NCBI RefSeq assembly: GCF_004339725.1
Contig: NZ_SMGK01000002.1
Coordinates: 682,001-746,000, forward strand
DNA from: Acidipila rosea
Lineage (GTDB): Bacteria; Acidobacteriota; Terriglobia; Terriglobales; Acidobacteriaceae
Length of the DNA stretch: 64,000 nucleotides
Direction: 5' to 3'
Made by a program: the position numbers and the translations under genes. Every line of letters starts with the position of its first letter. Positions within the stretch are counted from its first letter, which is position 1. Of this stretch, positions 44,382 through 53,020 are shown piece after piece. The notes under the pieces are model-generated. The model searched no databases, had not been told where the DNA came from, and was given only the letters and a program-made list of their open reading frames with translations.

Positions 44382-45170
44382 CTACCGCAGGCTGGGCCAG
44401 ACTGGCGCGCGCTTCTCCAGAAAGGCCCTTACGCCCTCTTTAAAGTCCGCCGTCGCGCGCGCGTCGGCGTTCTCTTCAACCGCCGTGTGCAACTCGCGGT
44501 CCAGCCGCGCCCGCGCATGTTCGCTCAGCAGCCGCTTCACCCCGCGCAGCGATTCCGGGCTGTTCTGCAGCAGCATCCGCGCCAGGGTGTGCGCCTCCGT
44601 CATCAGCTCCGGCGCCTCGACCAGCCGGGTCACCAGCCCAAGCGCCAGCGCCTCCTCGGCTTCGATAAAGCGTCCGCTCAGCAGCAGATCGCGAGCCCGC
44701 TTTTCTCCCACCTGCGCAATCAGAAACGACGCGACGATCGCCGGGATGAACCCGATCCGCACCTCGGTATAGCCGAAGCGTGCCGTCGGCACCGAGAGGG
44801 TAAAATCGCAGATCGTCGCCAGCCCCATGCCGCCTGCAATGGCTGGCCCGTTCACCGCCGCGATGGTCGGCTTCGGCAGGTCGTAGAGCGTCCGCAGCAG
44901 CCGCGCAATGTTCTCGGAGTCCTCGTGGTGCTCCATCGGCCCGCGATCCTGCATTGTCTTCAGATGCTCCAGGTCGAGCCCCGAGCAGAAGGCCGCGCCC
45001 GTCCCCGTCAGCACCACCACGCCGCACCGTTCCTGCGCTGAAGACTCCAGCGCATCTGTCAGCTCGCTGACCATCGCAGGATTCAGCGCATTGCGCCGCT
45101 CCGGCCGATGGAGAGTGATGGTGAGTATGTTGTCTTTGAGTTCGCGCAGCAGCGTAGTGTAGGTCGGCAA
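44382..45170 (-). CDS. Enoyl-CoA hydratase/isomerase family protein
   Basis: Crotonase-fold enzyme of 262 residues, last gene of a leucine-degradation-like cluster. There it would hydrate 3-methylglutaconyl-CoA (inference from HMG-CoA lyase and carboxyltransferase neighbours). The oxyanion loops are AFCSGLDLEHL and GPAIAGGMGLATICDF, and the catalytic Glu region is GYTEVRIGFIPA. I start at TTG 45170 because GGGGAG lies six bases upstream; a TTG at 45188 would add six residues. It follows the lyase gene after 60 bases. Confidence 0.88.
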   Translation of the reverse strand: MPTYTTLLRELKDNILTITLHRPERRNALNPAMVSELTDALESSAQERCGVVVLTGTGAAFCSGLDLEHLKTMQDRGPMEHHEDSENIARLLRTLYDLPKPTIAAVNGPAIAGGMGLATICDFTLSVPTARFGYTEVRIGFIPAIVASFLIAQVGEKRARDLLLSGRFIEAEEALALGLVTRLVEAPELMTEAHTLARMLLQNSPESLRGVKRLLSEHARARLDRELHTAVEENADARATADFKEGVRAFLEKRAPVWPSLR

Positions 45171-45230
45171 TCGCTTCTCCCCCGGCAAAACACTGCATCT
45201 TACTCCCGCCGCGCAGCCCGGCTCAACCTG

Positions 45231-46127
45231 CTACTGCAGCGGGCTTCCAAACCTTCGCGCTATCTCCGCGCTGGCCGTCAGCAGTCCGTCGAGTGGCGCA
45301 AGCTCCGGCAGCTTCGCACCCAGCCGCTTCAGCTCCTCGATCGCAAGCTCCGTAGCCAGGTTCCCTACCAGCGCATCCTGCGCAAAGGGGCAGCCGCCAT
45401 AGCCACCCAGCGCGACATCGAAACGCCGAATCCCGCTGCCATAGGCCGCGGCAATCTTCTCCGCCGAGCCCTCGCGCCGCGAGTGCAGGTGCATGCCGAT
45501 CTCCGCTCCGCCGCTCACCGCCAGCACCGCCACGGCCAGTGACTCGATCTGTTCCGGCTCCGCCAGCCCCACCGTGTCCGCCAGCGAAATCTGCTCGATC
45601 CCGGAGTCGATCAGCAGCTCACACGCAGCCGCCACTTCCTCTTCGCTCCACTCATCGCCGTAGGGGTTGCCGAAGGCCATCGAGATATACGCGACTACTC
45701 CCAGCCCCGCCTTGTACGCTGCTTCCCCAATCGTCTCCAGCGCATCGAGCGACTCCTCGGGAGTCTGCCGCTGATTGCGCTTGAGAAACTCCGGCGAAAC
45801 CGAGTAAGGAAAGCCCAGCGTCGTCACCTTGCCCGTGCGGATGGCGCGCTCCGCGCCCTTGGCGTTCACCACGATGCCGATGATCTCAAGCTCATCCCGC
45901 ACATCGACGTCGGCCGCATCGACAAACGCGAGCACCTCTTCCGAGTCCGCCATCTGCGGCACCGCTGCCGGCGACACGAAGGACGCCGCATCGATATGCC
46001 TGAATCCGGCAGCAATCAGCGTCCGCAGATAGTCGGCCTTGATCTCCGACGGGATCGGCTTCGGCAGCCCCTGCCAGGCGTCCCGCGGACATTCGATCAG
46101 TTTGATTTTGTCTTCCATCCCGCTCAC
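45231..46127 (-). CDS. mvaB: Hydroxymethylglutaryl-CoA lyase
   Basis: TIM-barrel lyase that splits HMG-CoA to acetyl-CoA and acetoacetate, the last step of leucine degradation. The N-terminal metal/catalytic motif is ECPRDAWQGL (Arg-Asp conserved; the usual GPRDGLQ is altered). The metal His pair is MHLHSRREG, and the active-site Cys loop is GYGGCPFAQDALVGN. About 298 residues. The GTG at 46127 overlaps the preceding stop (GTGA), but an ATG nine bases later (46118) is an equally plausible start. Confidence 0.9.
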   Translation of the reverse strand: MSGMEDKIKLIECPRDAWQGLPKPIPSEIKADYLRTLIAAGFRHIDAASFVSPAAVPQMADSEEVLAFVDAADVDVRDELEIIGIVVNAKGAERAIRTGKVTTLGFPYSVSPEFLKRNQRQTPEESLDALETIGEAAYKAGLGVVAYISMAFGNPYGDEWSEEEVAAACELLIDSGIEQISLADTVGLAEPEQIESLAVAVLAVSGGAEIGMHLHSRREGSAEKIAAAYGSGIRRFDVALGGYGGCPFAQDALVGNLATELAIEELKRLGAKLPELAPLDGLLTASAEIARRFGSPLQ

Positions 46128-46519
46128 ATGTGCGCCATCAGGAACAGCACAAATACCGCCGCGAAGTGCATGAAAATCGCGCTTCCCAGCCCGCTCACCC
46201 AGCTGCGCGACCGCATCGTCAGCATCGCCAGCAGCCCGTAAATCGGAAACTGCAAATACATCATCAACTGCGATAGGTTGGAGGCCAGCTCCGCAGGCAG
46301 CCCCAGCACCGGCGTCTGCAGCAGGACCACGTAGGGATAAAGCAGTCGCAAGGCTCCCGGCCCGGACATCGCCATCACCCCGGCAGCCCTCACCGTGAGC
46401 GGCGTAATCGCGATCCCCGCGATCACCGGCAGCCAGACCAGCAAGCCCGGACCGCCCTGTTTCTTCTTGCGCTTCGCAGGCTTGCGCGCGGGCAGCGTTC
46501 GTGTTGCAGCAGGACTCAT
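46124..46519 (-). CDS. Small membrane protein in the leucine-degradation cluster, function unknown
   Basis: A 131-residue protein with a strongly basic N-terminus (ARKPAKRKKKQGG) and three predicted membrane segments (LLVWLPVIAGIAI region, LLYPYVVLLQTPVLGL, and the C-terminal AIFMHFAAVFVLFLMAHM). The basic N-terminus would stay in the cytoplasm. It lies between the carboxyltransferase gene (22 bases upstream) and HMG-CoA lyase (four-base overlap), so it is co-translated with catabolic genes. I know no family; a transport or anchoring role is only a guess. Confidence 0.7.
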   Translation of the reverse strand: MSPAATRTLPARKPAKRKKKQGGPGLLVWLPVIAGIAITPLTVRAAGVMAMSGPGALRLLYPYVVLLQTPVLGLPAELASNLSQLMMYLQFPIYGLLAMLTMRSRSWVSGLGSAIFMHFAAVFVLFLMAHM

Positions 46520-46541
46520 GAGATGAGCATAACGTGAAATT

Positions 46542-48293
46542 TCAGGTCTGGAGTATCCCCACGTTGAACTTCGCCACCTCGGGATTCAGCGCCGCCGCTT
46601 CAAGCGCCATCATCACCGCTTCGCGCGTCTTCGCCGGATCGATAATCGCATCCACCCACAGCCGCGCCGCCGCATAGCGGCAGTCCGTCTGCTCGTCGTA
46701 GGAAGCCTTGATCTGCGCCGTCACCTGCTGCTTCTCTTCTTCGCTCAGCTTCTTGCCGCCGCGCTCCAGTTGCCGGATCTTGATCTCCACCAGCGTGCTC
46801 GCCGCCGACGCTCCGCTCATCACCGCGTAGCGCGCCGTGGGCCACGCAAAGATAAATCGCGGATCATAAGCCTTGCCGCACATCGCATAGTGCCCCGCGC
46901 CAAACGAGCCGCCCACGATCACCGTAATCTTCGGCACCGTGGAGTTGGCCACCGCCGTCACCATCTTCGCGCCCGCGCGGATGATCCCGCTCCACTCCGC
47001 ATCGCGCCCGACCATGAAACCGTTCACGTCATGCAGAAAGAGCAGCGGCACCAGGTTCTGGTTGCAGTCCATGATGAAGCGCGCCGCCTTTTCCGCGCTC
47101 TCGGCATAGATCACGCCGCCGAACTCAATCCGCTTTTCGCCCGCATGGCTTGTGTGCGGCTGCGGCTGTTTCTGGTTGGCCACGATGCCCACTGCAAATC
47201 CGCCGATGCGTACATAGCCGCAGATCACCGTCCGCCCGTAGTCGGCTTTGTACTCGTCAAACTCGCTGCGGTCCACCAGCCGCGCGATCACTTCCCGCAT
47301 GTCATAGGCATTCACAGCCGCCCTGGCAGGGTCTGGGTCGAGCAGCGAATACAAATCCTCCGCCTTGTACTTCGGCGCGTCCCGCTCGGCATCGAAGGCT
47401 GCGCGATCAAAAGGCGCGCTCCGCGCATGGCCCATCTTCGCCACCAGCGAACGCAGCCGCGCCAGGCACAGATGATCGTTCGGCTCCTTGAAGTCCACCG
47501 TGCCGGAGATCTCTGCATGCATTGTTGCGCCGCCCAGCTCCTCAGCCGTGTACTTCTGCCCGATCGCCGCCTGCACCAGCGCCGGCCCAGCCAGGAACAG
47601 TCCGCTGCCCTCCGTCATCAGCACGTGGTCCGTCATCACCGGCAGATAAGCACCGCCCGCAACACACATGCCCATGATCGCCGTCATCTGCGGAATCCCC
47701 ATCGCCGACATCACCGCGTTGTTGCGGAAAATGCGCCCGAAGTCATCCTGGTCAGGAAACACATCTTCCTGCAGCGGCAGAAACACACCCGCCGAGTCGA
47801 CCAGATAGAGCGTGGGGATGCGATTCTCCATCGCAATCGTCTGCGCGCGAATCACCTTCTTCGCCGTCATCGGGAAAAACGCGCCTGCCTTCACCGTCGC
47901 GTCGTTCGCCACGATCATGCAGAGCCGCCCCGCCACGCGACCAAGCCCCGTCACCACCCCGGCCGACGGCGCTCCGCCCCATTCCTCATACATGCCAAAG
48001 GCGGCAAAGAGCCCCAGCTCGTGAAATTCTGATCCGGGATCGAGCAGCAGGGCCAGCCGCTCGCGCACCGTCAGCCGCTGCTTGCCATGCTGCGATTCGA
48101 TGGCCTTCGCACCGCCGCCCTCTTTTATCCGCACGGCCTGCTGGTTGATGGCTGTGATCAGCCCTATCGTACCCATGGCGTTGTTGCGCGCACGATGACT
48201 TTGCGTGTCGAGCCTGGACTCCAGCGTGTTCATGAGGGTAGCGTTGGCGGAGGTAGTGATTTTCTGGTCGCTCATAGCAAAACAGGCAAGCAT
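46542..48293 (-). CDS. Acyl-CoA carboxylase carboxyltransferase subunit (methylcrotonyl/propionyl-CoA type)
   Basis: Beta subunit that moves carboxybiotin CO2 onto an acyl-CoA, most likely 3-methylcrotonyl-CoA given the downstream lyase and hydratase. N- and C-terminal crotonase-like halves are complete: KQRLTVRERLALLLDPGSEF, GGAYLPVMTDHVLMTEG, LVPLLFLHDVNGFMVG and GGSFGAGHYAMCGKAYDPRF. 583 residues. The start at 48293 has AAGGTG in front; an ATG at 48275 is possible. The biotin carboxylase (alpha) subunit is not in the window. Confidence 0.9.
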   Translation of the reverse strand: MLACFAMSDQKITTSANATLMNTLESRLDTQSHRARNNAMGTIGLITAINQQAVRIKEGGGAKAIESQHGKQRLTVRERLALLLDPGSEFHELGLFAAFGMYEEWGGAPSAGVVTGLGRVAGRLCMIVANDATVKAGAFFPMTAKKVIRAQTIAMENRIPTLYLVDSAGVFLPLQEDVFPDQDDFGRIFRNNAVMSAMGIPQMTAIMGMCVAGGAYLPVMTDHVLMTEGSGLFLAGPALVQAAIGQKYTAEELGGATMHAEISGTVDFKEPNDHLCLARLRSLVAKMGHARSAPFDRAAFDAERDAPKYKAEDLYSLLDPDPARAAVNAYDMREVIARLVDRSEFDEYKADYGRTVICGYVRIGGFAVGIVANQKQPQPHTSHAGEKRIEFGGVIYAESAEKAARFIMDCNQNLVPLLFLHDVNGFMVGRDAEWSGIIRAGAKMVTAVANSTVPKITVIVGGSFGAGHYAMCGKAYDPRFIFAWPTARYAVMSGASAASTLVEIKIRQLERGGKKLSEEEKQQVTAQIKASYDEQTDCRYAAARLWVDAIIDPAKTREAVMMALEAAALNPEVAKFNVGILQT

Positions 48294-48345
48294 AGCACCT
48301 TTGCGCAGCCCACGAACCGGCGAACAACCACCCCCACTCCCGCGC

Positions 48346-49362
48346 CTACTTCACAAAGATCGCCTTCGGACACATCGCATGCACGCCCACATGCCCGTCC
48401 ACCAGCTGCGTAATGTCCACATCCACCGCCACTGAAGTCAGCATGTAAGCCTCATCGCGCGACAGGTGCTTCTCCGTCACCAGGAAGTCGATCATGTTCC
48501 GCACCGCCATCTTCGTCGCTTCGTTCAGGTCCTCGCTGAATCCCATTGAGATGTAGCTGGTCGGCGTCTCCGCACGCGGCCACAGCAGGTGCTGATTCTT
48601 GTGCACGATGAACTGAAATGTGCCCGACAGAAAAGTCTCCATCGCCGTGATATCGACCTCGCCGTTGCCCTGCCCCGCATGCCCGTCGCCAACCTCGAAG
48701 AGCGCGCCCTTCGCATGCACGGGGATATAGAGCGTCGTGCCCGCCACCAGCTCCTTGTTGTCCATGTTGCCCGCGTGCATCCACGGCGGCGCGCTGTTGT
48801 AGCGCCCAGCCGACTCTGGCGGAGCTACCCCCATGCTGCCGAAAAACGGCCGCAGCGGAATCTGGATGCCCGGCGCAAATCCACCCAGCATCTTCGTCCG
48901 GTCCAGCGGAATAATCCTGTTCTTCCCGTAGGGAAAATCGTCCGGCAGAAAGCCGCGCCCCACGCCAAACGAGTTGCAAGCGAAGTTCGTATCGAGATCG
49001 ATCTTAAGGATGCGCACCTCGAGCACATCGCCCGGCTCCGCCTCCTCGATCGCAACCGGCCCGGTCAGGATATGCCCGCCCGGCCCCTTGTCCTTTACCT
49101 GCTCATAAATATCGCGGTCATACTGCGGAATATCCGCAGCCTTGACGCCCAGCTGCTCCAGCCGCTCCGGCGACGGGCACGAGGAAGCTGTCTGAATGTG
49201 AACCGTATCGCCCGAATGCACCGTGAGCACCGGCTTGGCGTGAGCCCAGTAGTAGCCCCATGCCACCGTCGTGGGAGTGGCGGCCAGGTTGTATTCCGCA
49301 GCATGGCACAGTGGCGCAGCAATGGCCGCAAGGGTGGCAGAGAGCAGCAGGCGTCTGATCAT
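48346..49362 (-). CDS. Secreted acetamidase/formamidase family protein
   Basis: Amidase of the FmdA/AmdA family, 338 residues, that would release ammonia from short amides. A signal peptide (LLLSATLAAIAAPLCHA) makes this an exported member. Conserved parts are GPVAIEEAEPGDVLEVRI, the central FEVGDGHAGQGNGEVD and SYISMGFSEDLNEATK. The substrate is not evident. It is followed on the same strand by the carboxyltransferase gene after 52 bases; a functional link is unclear. Confidence 0.88.
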   Translation of the reverse strand: MIRRLLLSATLAAIAAPLCHAAEYNLAATPTTVAWGYYWAHAKPVLTVHSGDTVHIQTASSCPSPERLEQLGVKAADIPQYDRDIYEQVKDKGPGGHILTGPVAIEEAEPGDVLEVRILKIDLDTNFACNSFGVGRGFLPDDFPYGKNRIIPLDRTKMLGGFAPGIQIPLRPFFGSMGVAPPESAGRYNSAPPWMHAGNMDNKELVAGTTLYIPVHAKGALFEVGDGHAGQGNGEVDITAMETFLSGTFQFIVHKNQHLLWPRAETPTSYISMGFSEDLNEATKMAVRNMIDFLVTEKHLSRDEAYMLTSVAVDVDITQLVDGHVGVHAMCPKAIFVK

Positions 49363-49448
49363 GCGGCCATCCTAGAGCATTCCGCGCAATTTTCAATGCA
49401 ATTCCTGCGCGGTTCACAGACTGGTATAACGAACGCTGATTTCCGTCA

Positions 49449-50069
49449 TCACACCGCAGGAGCAGAAGCGGCAGCGCCCTCCAGCCCCAGCGCCGCCGCA
49501 TTCCGCTGCATCGCCTCCAGGCAGAACGCGATATGCGCCTCCAGCTCCACGCCCAGTTCGCCCGCGCCCTTCACGATATCCTCGCGGTTTACGCCGCGCG
49601 CGAAGGCCTTGTCCTTCATCTTCTTTCTCACCCCCGCCACCTCCACATCGAAGATCGACTTCGTCGGCTTCACCAGCGAGCACGCTGTCAGAAAACCGGC
49701 CAGCTCATCGCAGGCAAAGAGCGTCTTCGCCAGGTGCGTCTCCCGCGGCACTCCCGAGTACTCCGCGTGACCCAGAATCGCCGTCCGTATCTCCTCCGGC
49801 CAGCCCTGCTCCGCCAGGATCCGCACGCCCACAAAGGGATGGTCTTCGAGCGAGGGATATCTCTCATAATCGAAGTCGTGCAGCAGCCCGGTCACCGCGT
49901 ACCGCTCCACCAGCTGCGCACGCTCCTCCCCGGTAAGCCCCAGCGCATCCGCCTCGCGCTCACCATACGCACGCATACACGTCTCTACAGCCAAGGCATG
50001 CTTCAGCAGGCTTGCCGACTGCGTGTATTCGTTCAGCAGCGCCCACGCGCCGTCGCGACTCTGATCCAT
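49449..50069 (-). CDS. HD-domain hydrolase
   Basis: Metal-dependent phosphohydrolase of 206 residues. The HD site is H24 (SLLKHALAVE), H64-D65 (GLLHDFDYERYP) and H101 (ILGHAEYSG). The rest is helical. Such single-domain HDIG proteins may cleave nucleotides or other phosphates; the substrate is not known. It lies 86 bases upstream of the acetamidase gene on the same strand, and is divergent from the XRE regulator. Confidence 0.85.
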   Translation of the reverse strand: MDQSRDGAWALLNEYTQSASLLKHALAVETCMRAYGEREADALGLTGEERAQLVERYAVTGLLHDFDYERYPSLEDHPFVGVRILAEQGWPEEIRTAILGHAEYSGVPRETHLAKTLFACDELAGFLTACSLVKPTKSIFDVEVAGVRKKMKDKAFARGVNREDIVKGAGELGVELEAHIAFCLEAMQRNAAALGLEGAAASAPAV

Positions 50070-50256
50070 CTCCGCCTTTACCTTTCATGTTTCGGGTTTT
50101 CTACCGGTATCTCCCGGAATTTTGCACAGGGAGCCTCTTTTTTCACTTGACAATAAAGATACCGTGAGTGCATGGTTAACTTTAGATGGCAAGAGAGTCC
50201 GGCTACAATGCCGTGCTTCTCCCCACCGGACGCCCGCTCTGGCCTCCGTACAACTT

Positions 50257-50796
50257 ATGGCAACTACCTTAGCAACCGTCGAGGCACGCGAGGTACTACG
50301 CTGCGAACACTGCACTCTTGTGCAATTCCGCACCGGCAATTCACGCTGCAGGCGCTGCCACAAACCCCTTGAAGTCGAGGAACCCGAGCAGCTGCTGCCC
50401 CATCTCGTCACAGATGCAGGCCAATCTGTCGAACAGGATCGCGGCCTCCAGATCTCTCGAGCCGTTCGCGATCTGCGCCGTCAGCGCAGCCTCAGCCAGC
50501 GCCAACTCGCTGGCCGCATGCAGGTGCCGCGCACCTACATCTCCAAGATTGAAAACGGCAAAGCCATGCCGACTCTGTCTTCTCTTGAGCGCCTCGCCAC
50601 GGCTCTTGAGATCGACATCTGCCATCTTCTCCGCGATGCCCGCAGCCAACGGCAGGAGCAGATTGCAGCCGTCATGAGCGATCCGTTCGTCTGTGAACTC
50701 GTGCCCCAACTCGCCCGGCTTGATGGCTACCACCGTTCCCTTCTGTTGAACCAGGTGCGGGACATGGCTTCCGGCAGGCGCCGCGCGATGGCGTAG
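50257..50796 (+). CDS. XRE family regulator with N-terminal zinc ribbon
   Basis: DNA-binding protein of 179 residues. The N-terminus carries two CxxC pairs (C16, C19 and C31, C34; LRCEHCTLVQFRTGNSRCRR), probably a zinc ribbon. A Cro/CI helix-turn-helix follows at residues 66-125 (LRRQRSLSQRQLAGRMQVPR, then TYISKIENGKAMPTLSSLER). The last 50 residues are helical. I start at the ATG at 50257; the frame is open back to 50122 without similarity. A perfect -35 hexamer TTGACA lies at 50147-50152 in the gap from the HD gene, but I see no good -10. Its target is unknown. Confidence 0.82.
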   Translation: MATTLATVEAREVLRCEHCTLVQFRTGNSRCRRCHKPLEVEEPEQLLPHLVTDAGQSVEQDRGLQISRAVRDLRRQRSLSQRQLAGRMQVPRTYISKIENGKAMPTLSSLERLATALEIDICHLLRDARSQRQEQIAAVMSDPFVCELVPQLARLDGYHRSLLLNQVRDMASGRRRAMA

Positions 50797-50798
50797 CG

Positions 50799-52994
50799 TC
50801 ACTTCACCGCGATGGATGCGGTCTTCCATCGCAGCATCTGCAGTGCGCTTGCGCCTTCGCGCAGGTGGTAGGCTCGGTCGGCATTGATGTTGTGAAAGTG
50901 CTGAACGAGCCCGGAGGGCCACCGCACCTCAACCTCATCGACACGATCAGCCGTGCCGATGCCGATATGTTGCCGCAGAGGATTGCCGCCGAAGCTCGAT
51001 CCGTATCCCACGGTACGGTAGAGATGGCGCAGCCCATGCGCAGTCTGTAACATTACCGTGATCTCCGCGCCATAGGCCGCGCGGTTGCTCTTCACCCCTT
51101 CCAGCTCCAGCGTGATCCAGTGGTTCCCATGGCCCGGGTTGCGATAGAGCACGCTCTGATAGGTATCGCCCGGCAGCGCGCCTCCCATCTCCTCAAACAC
51201 ATCTTCATTGCCGTTGTTTTCGATATCTCCAAACGCGATCGCGTGCCCTTTCTGCAGGTGCCCGAATCCGCCCGAGGTCGTCACATCTTGAAAAGCGCGG
51301 CCGCCATCGTTGCGAAACATCCTGTTCGGCAACAGCGCCTCGTACGACGACTCCCCCGTGCCCAGGTAGAGATCGAGCCAGCCATCGTTATCCAGATCGC
51401 CGAAGTTCGCGCCCATCGTCAGAATGGCGCGATCCAGGTGCACCTGCCTGGTCACATCGCTGAAGGTGCCGTCGTGATTGTTGCGATAGAGCCGCGGCAC
51501 CTCTGCATGAAACGGTCTGCCCGTCTCGAATGCGCCGACGTCCTCCACTGAACGCGTCGAATAGCCGGCCACAAAAATATCCGGCCATCCATCGTTGTCG
51601 TAATCGAAAAACCACGTCGCAAAGCTGTCGTTCGGCGCGCCCACTCCGGCATGGTCGGTCACGTCGGTAAACTTCCAGCGATCGGCGCGAGGATGCTTCC
51701 GATTCACTGGCCCGTCGTTGCGAAAGAGGTGATTCGGCGCGCCCAGCACAGCCACATAGAGGTCAGGTCGCCCGTCGTTGTTATAGTCTCCCCACGCAAC
51801 GCCTTTCACAAAGCCCAGCTTCGCCAGCCCGTCGGCTGCGGCTACTTCGGTAAATGTCCCATCGTGGTTGTTGTGAAACAGCTGCGAAGGGTGAGGATCG
51901 TCTGGCGCCGACTCGTGACCCACAAAGAGATCGAGCCATCCATCGTTGTCGAAATCGGCCCATGCCGCCGTCTGCGTCGGCGCCGGAGACATCAACCCCG
52001 CGGCTGCGGTCACATCGGAGAAGGTGCCATCGCCATTGTTCCTCAGCAGCGAAAAAGGATAGTCGCCAAACCTGCCCCACCATCCTCCGCGGAGCACCAC
52101 GACATCTGGATGGCCATCGTTGTTGAAGTCCCCTTGCACCATGTTCAGCCCGCCCACCTCACCCAGCAGCCCGGCCTGCACCGTCCGTTCCGCGAACGTG
52201 CCATCGCCGTTGTTGTGGAAGAAGCGCAACTGATCCATCGGCCCTGAAGAGGAGATCATCAGGTCCAGCAGGCCATCCCCATCGAAATCCTCCATCAGCA
52301 CACCGCCCGCGTGGCCCGTCACTGCAACGCCGGCCTGCATCGCCACGTCGGGAAAGCTGCCAATGTCATATTCGGAATCGAAGAGGCTCACCGGCACCAG
52401 CCACGCAGCTGGCACCCCCTGCGGAAACCGTCCCAGCTGCATATAGGCGATATTCAGCAGCCACTGCGATTCGTAGTCGGCAGGATTTTCATTCAGCAGC
52501 GCGGTAAACTCGCGCACCGCACCTTCGGCCCCACGCGGCAGCCTGTGCACGCCTGCTGCGCCGATGGGAAAGATGCAGGAGTGCCGCCCATGCATGTGCA
52601 GGCAGTTCTGCTGCTCGCCCATCCGCAGGTAAGCCATCGCCAGCTCGTGGTGCAGCTGCCGCTCCATTGCCGGCGCAAGCCTCACCTGCCGCTGCGCGCA
52701 GAGTGTCCGCAGCTCTTCAAGCGTATCGACGGACTCCTGGCTGAGCCCGCTGCGCAGCTGTTCATTCGCCAGCTCCAGCCGCACCCTCACCTGATCGGCA
52801 AAGCTGAGCCCGGTCTTCAGCAGCGCCTCGTAGTAGCGAGCCCGCTCCGCAGTCTTGTTGGGATCGGCCTTCCAGTCCGTCTGCTGATAGGTCCTGCGCA
52901 GCACTTCGGCCATCTGCGCCGTGCCCGGCGCAGTCTGCTGGCCCATCGCGCTAAGACACGATGCAGCCAGCAGTAACAGGACGCGGATCTTCAT
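50799..52994 (-). CDS. CRTAC1-type FG-GAP/VCBS repeat protein with ASPIC/UnbV domain
   Basis: Exported 731-residue protein. A signal peptide (LLLLAASCLSAMGQ) and a helical TPR-like region (to about residue 180) precede at least six calcium-loop repeats of the D-x-D/N-x-D-G type (DFDGDGLLDLMIS, DFNNDGHPDVVV, DFDNDGWLDLFVG, DYNNDGRPDLYVA, DYDNDGWPDIFVA, DLDNDGWLDLYLG). These form a beta-propeller. The C-terminal ASPIC/UnbV domain (GYGSSFGGNPLRQHIGIG, then VEVRWPSG) closes it. Family members are common in soil acidobacteria; a carbohydrate- or surface-binding role is suspected but unproven. Confidence 0.88.
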   Translation of the reverse strand: MKIRVLLLLAASCLSAMGQQTAPGTAQMAEVLRRTYQQTDWKADPNKTAERARYYEALLKTGLSFADQVRVRLELANEQLRSGLSQESVDTLEELRTLCAQRQVRLAPAMERQLHHELAMAYLRMGEQQNCLHMHGRHSCIFPIGAAGVHRLPRGAEGAVREFTALLNENPADYESQWLLNIAYMQLGRFPQGVPAAWLVPVSLFDSEYDIGSFPDVAMQAGVAVTGHAGGVLMEDFDGDGLLDLMISSSGPMDQLRFFHNNGDGTFAERTVQAGLLGEVGGLNMVQGDFNNDGHPDVVVLRGGWWGRFGDYPFSLLRNNGDGTFSDVTAAAGLMSPAPTQTAAWADFDNDGWLDLFVGHESAPDDPHPSQLFHNNHDGTFTEVAAADGLAKLGFVKGVAWGDYNNDGRPDLYVAVLGAPNHLFRNDGPVNRKHPRADRWKFTDVTDHAGVGAPNDSFATWFFDYDNDGWPDIFVAGYSTRSVEDVGAFETGRPFHAEVPRLYRNNHDGTFSDVTRQVHLDRAILTMGANFGDLDNDGWLDLYLGTGESSYEALLPNRMFRNDGGRAFQDVTTSGGFGHLQKGHAIAFGDIENNGNEDVFEEMGGALPGDTYQSVLYRNPGHGNHWITLELEGVKSNRAAYGAEITVMLQTAHGLRHLYRTVGYGSSFGGNPLRQHIGIGTADRVDEVEVRWPSGLVQHFHNINADRAYHLREGASALQMLRWKTASIAVK

Positions 52995-53020
52995 AGAGAA
53001 AATCTCGCATCCGCAGCCCT

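Noticed and set aside
46770..48032. 420-codon open frame on the plus strand opposite the carboxyltransferase
   Set aside because: The product is Arg/His-rich with no recognisable domain, and the opposite strand encodes a clear carboxyltransferase over the full length.
50147..50175. TTGACA upstream of the XRE gene as a promoter
   Set aside because: The hexamer is perfect, but no -10-like sequence lies at 16-19 bases, so a promoter cannot be supported.
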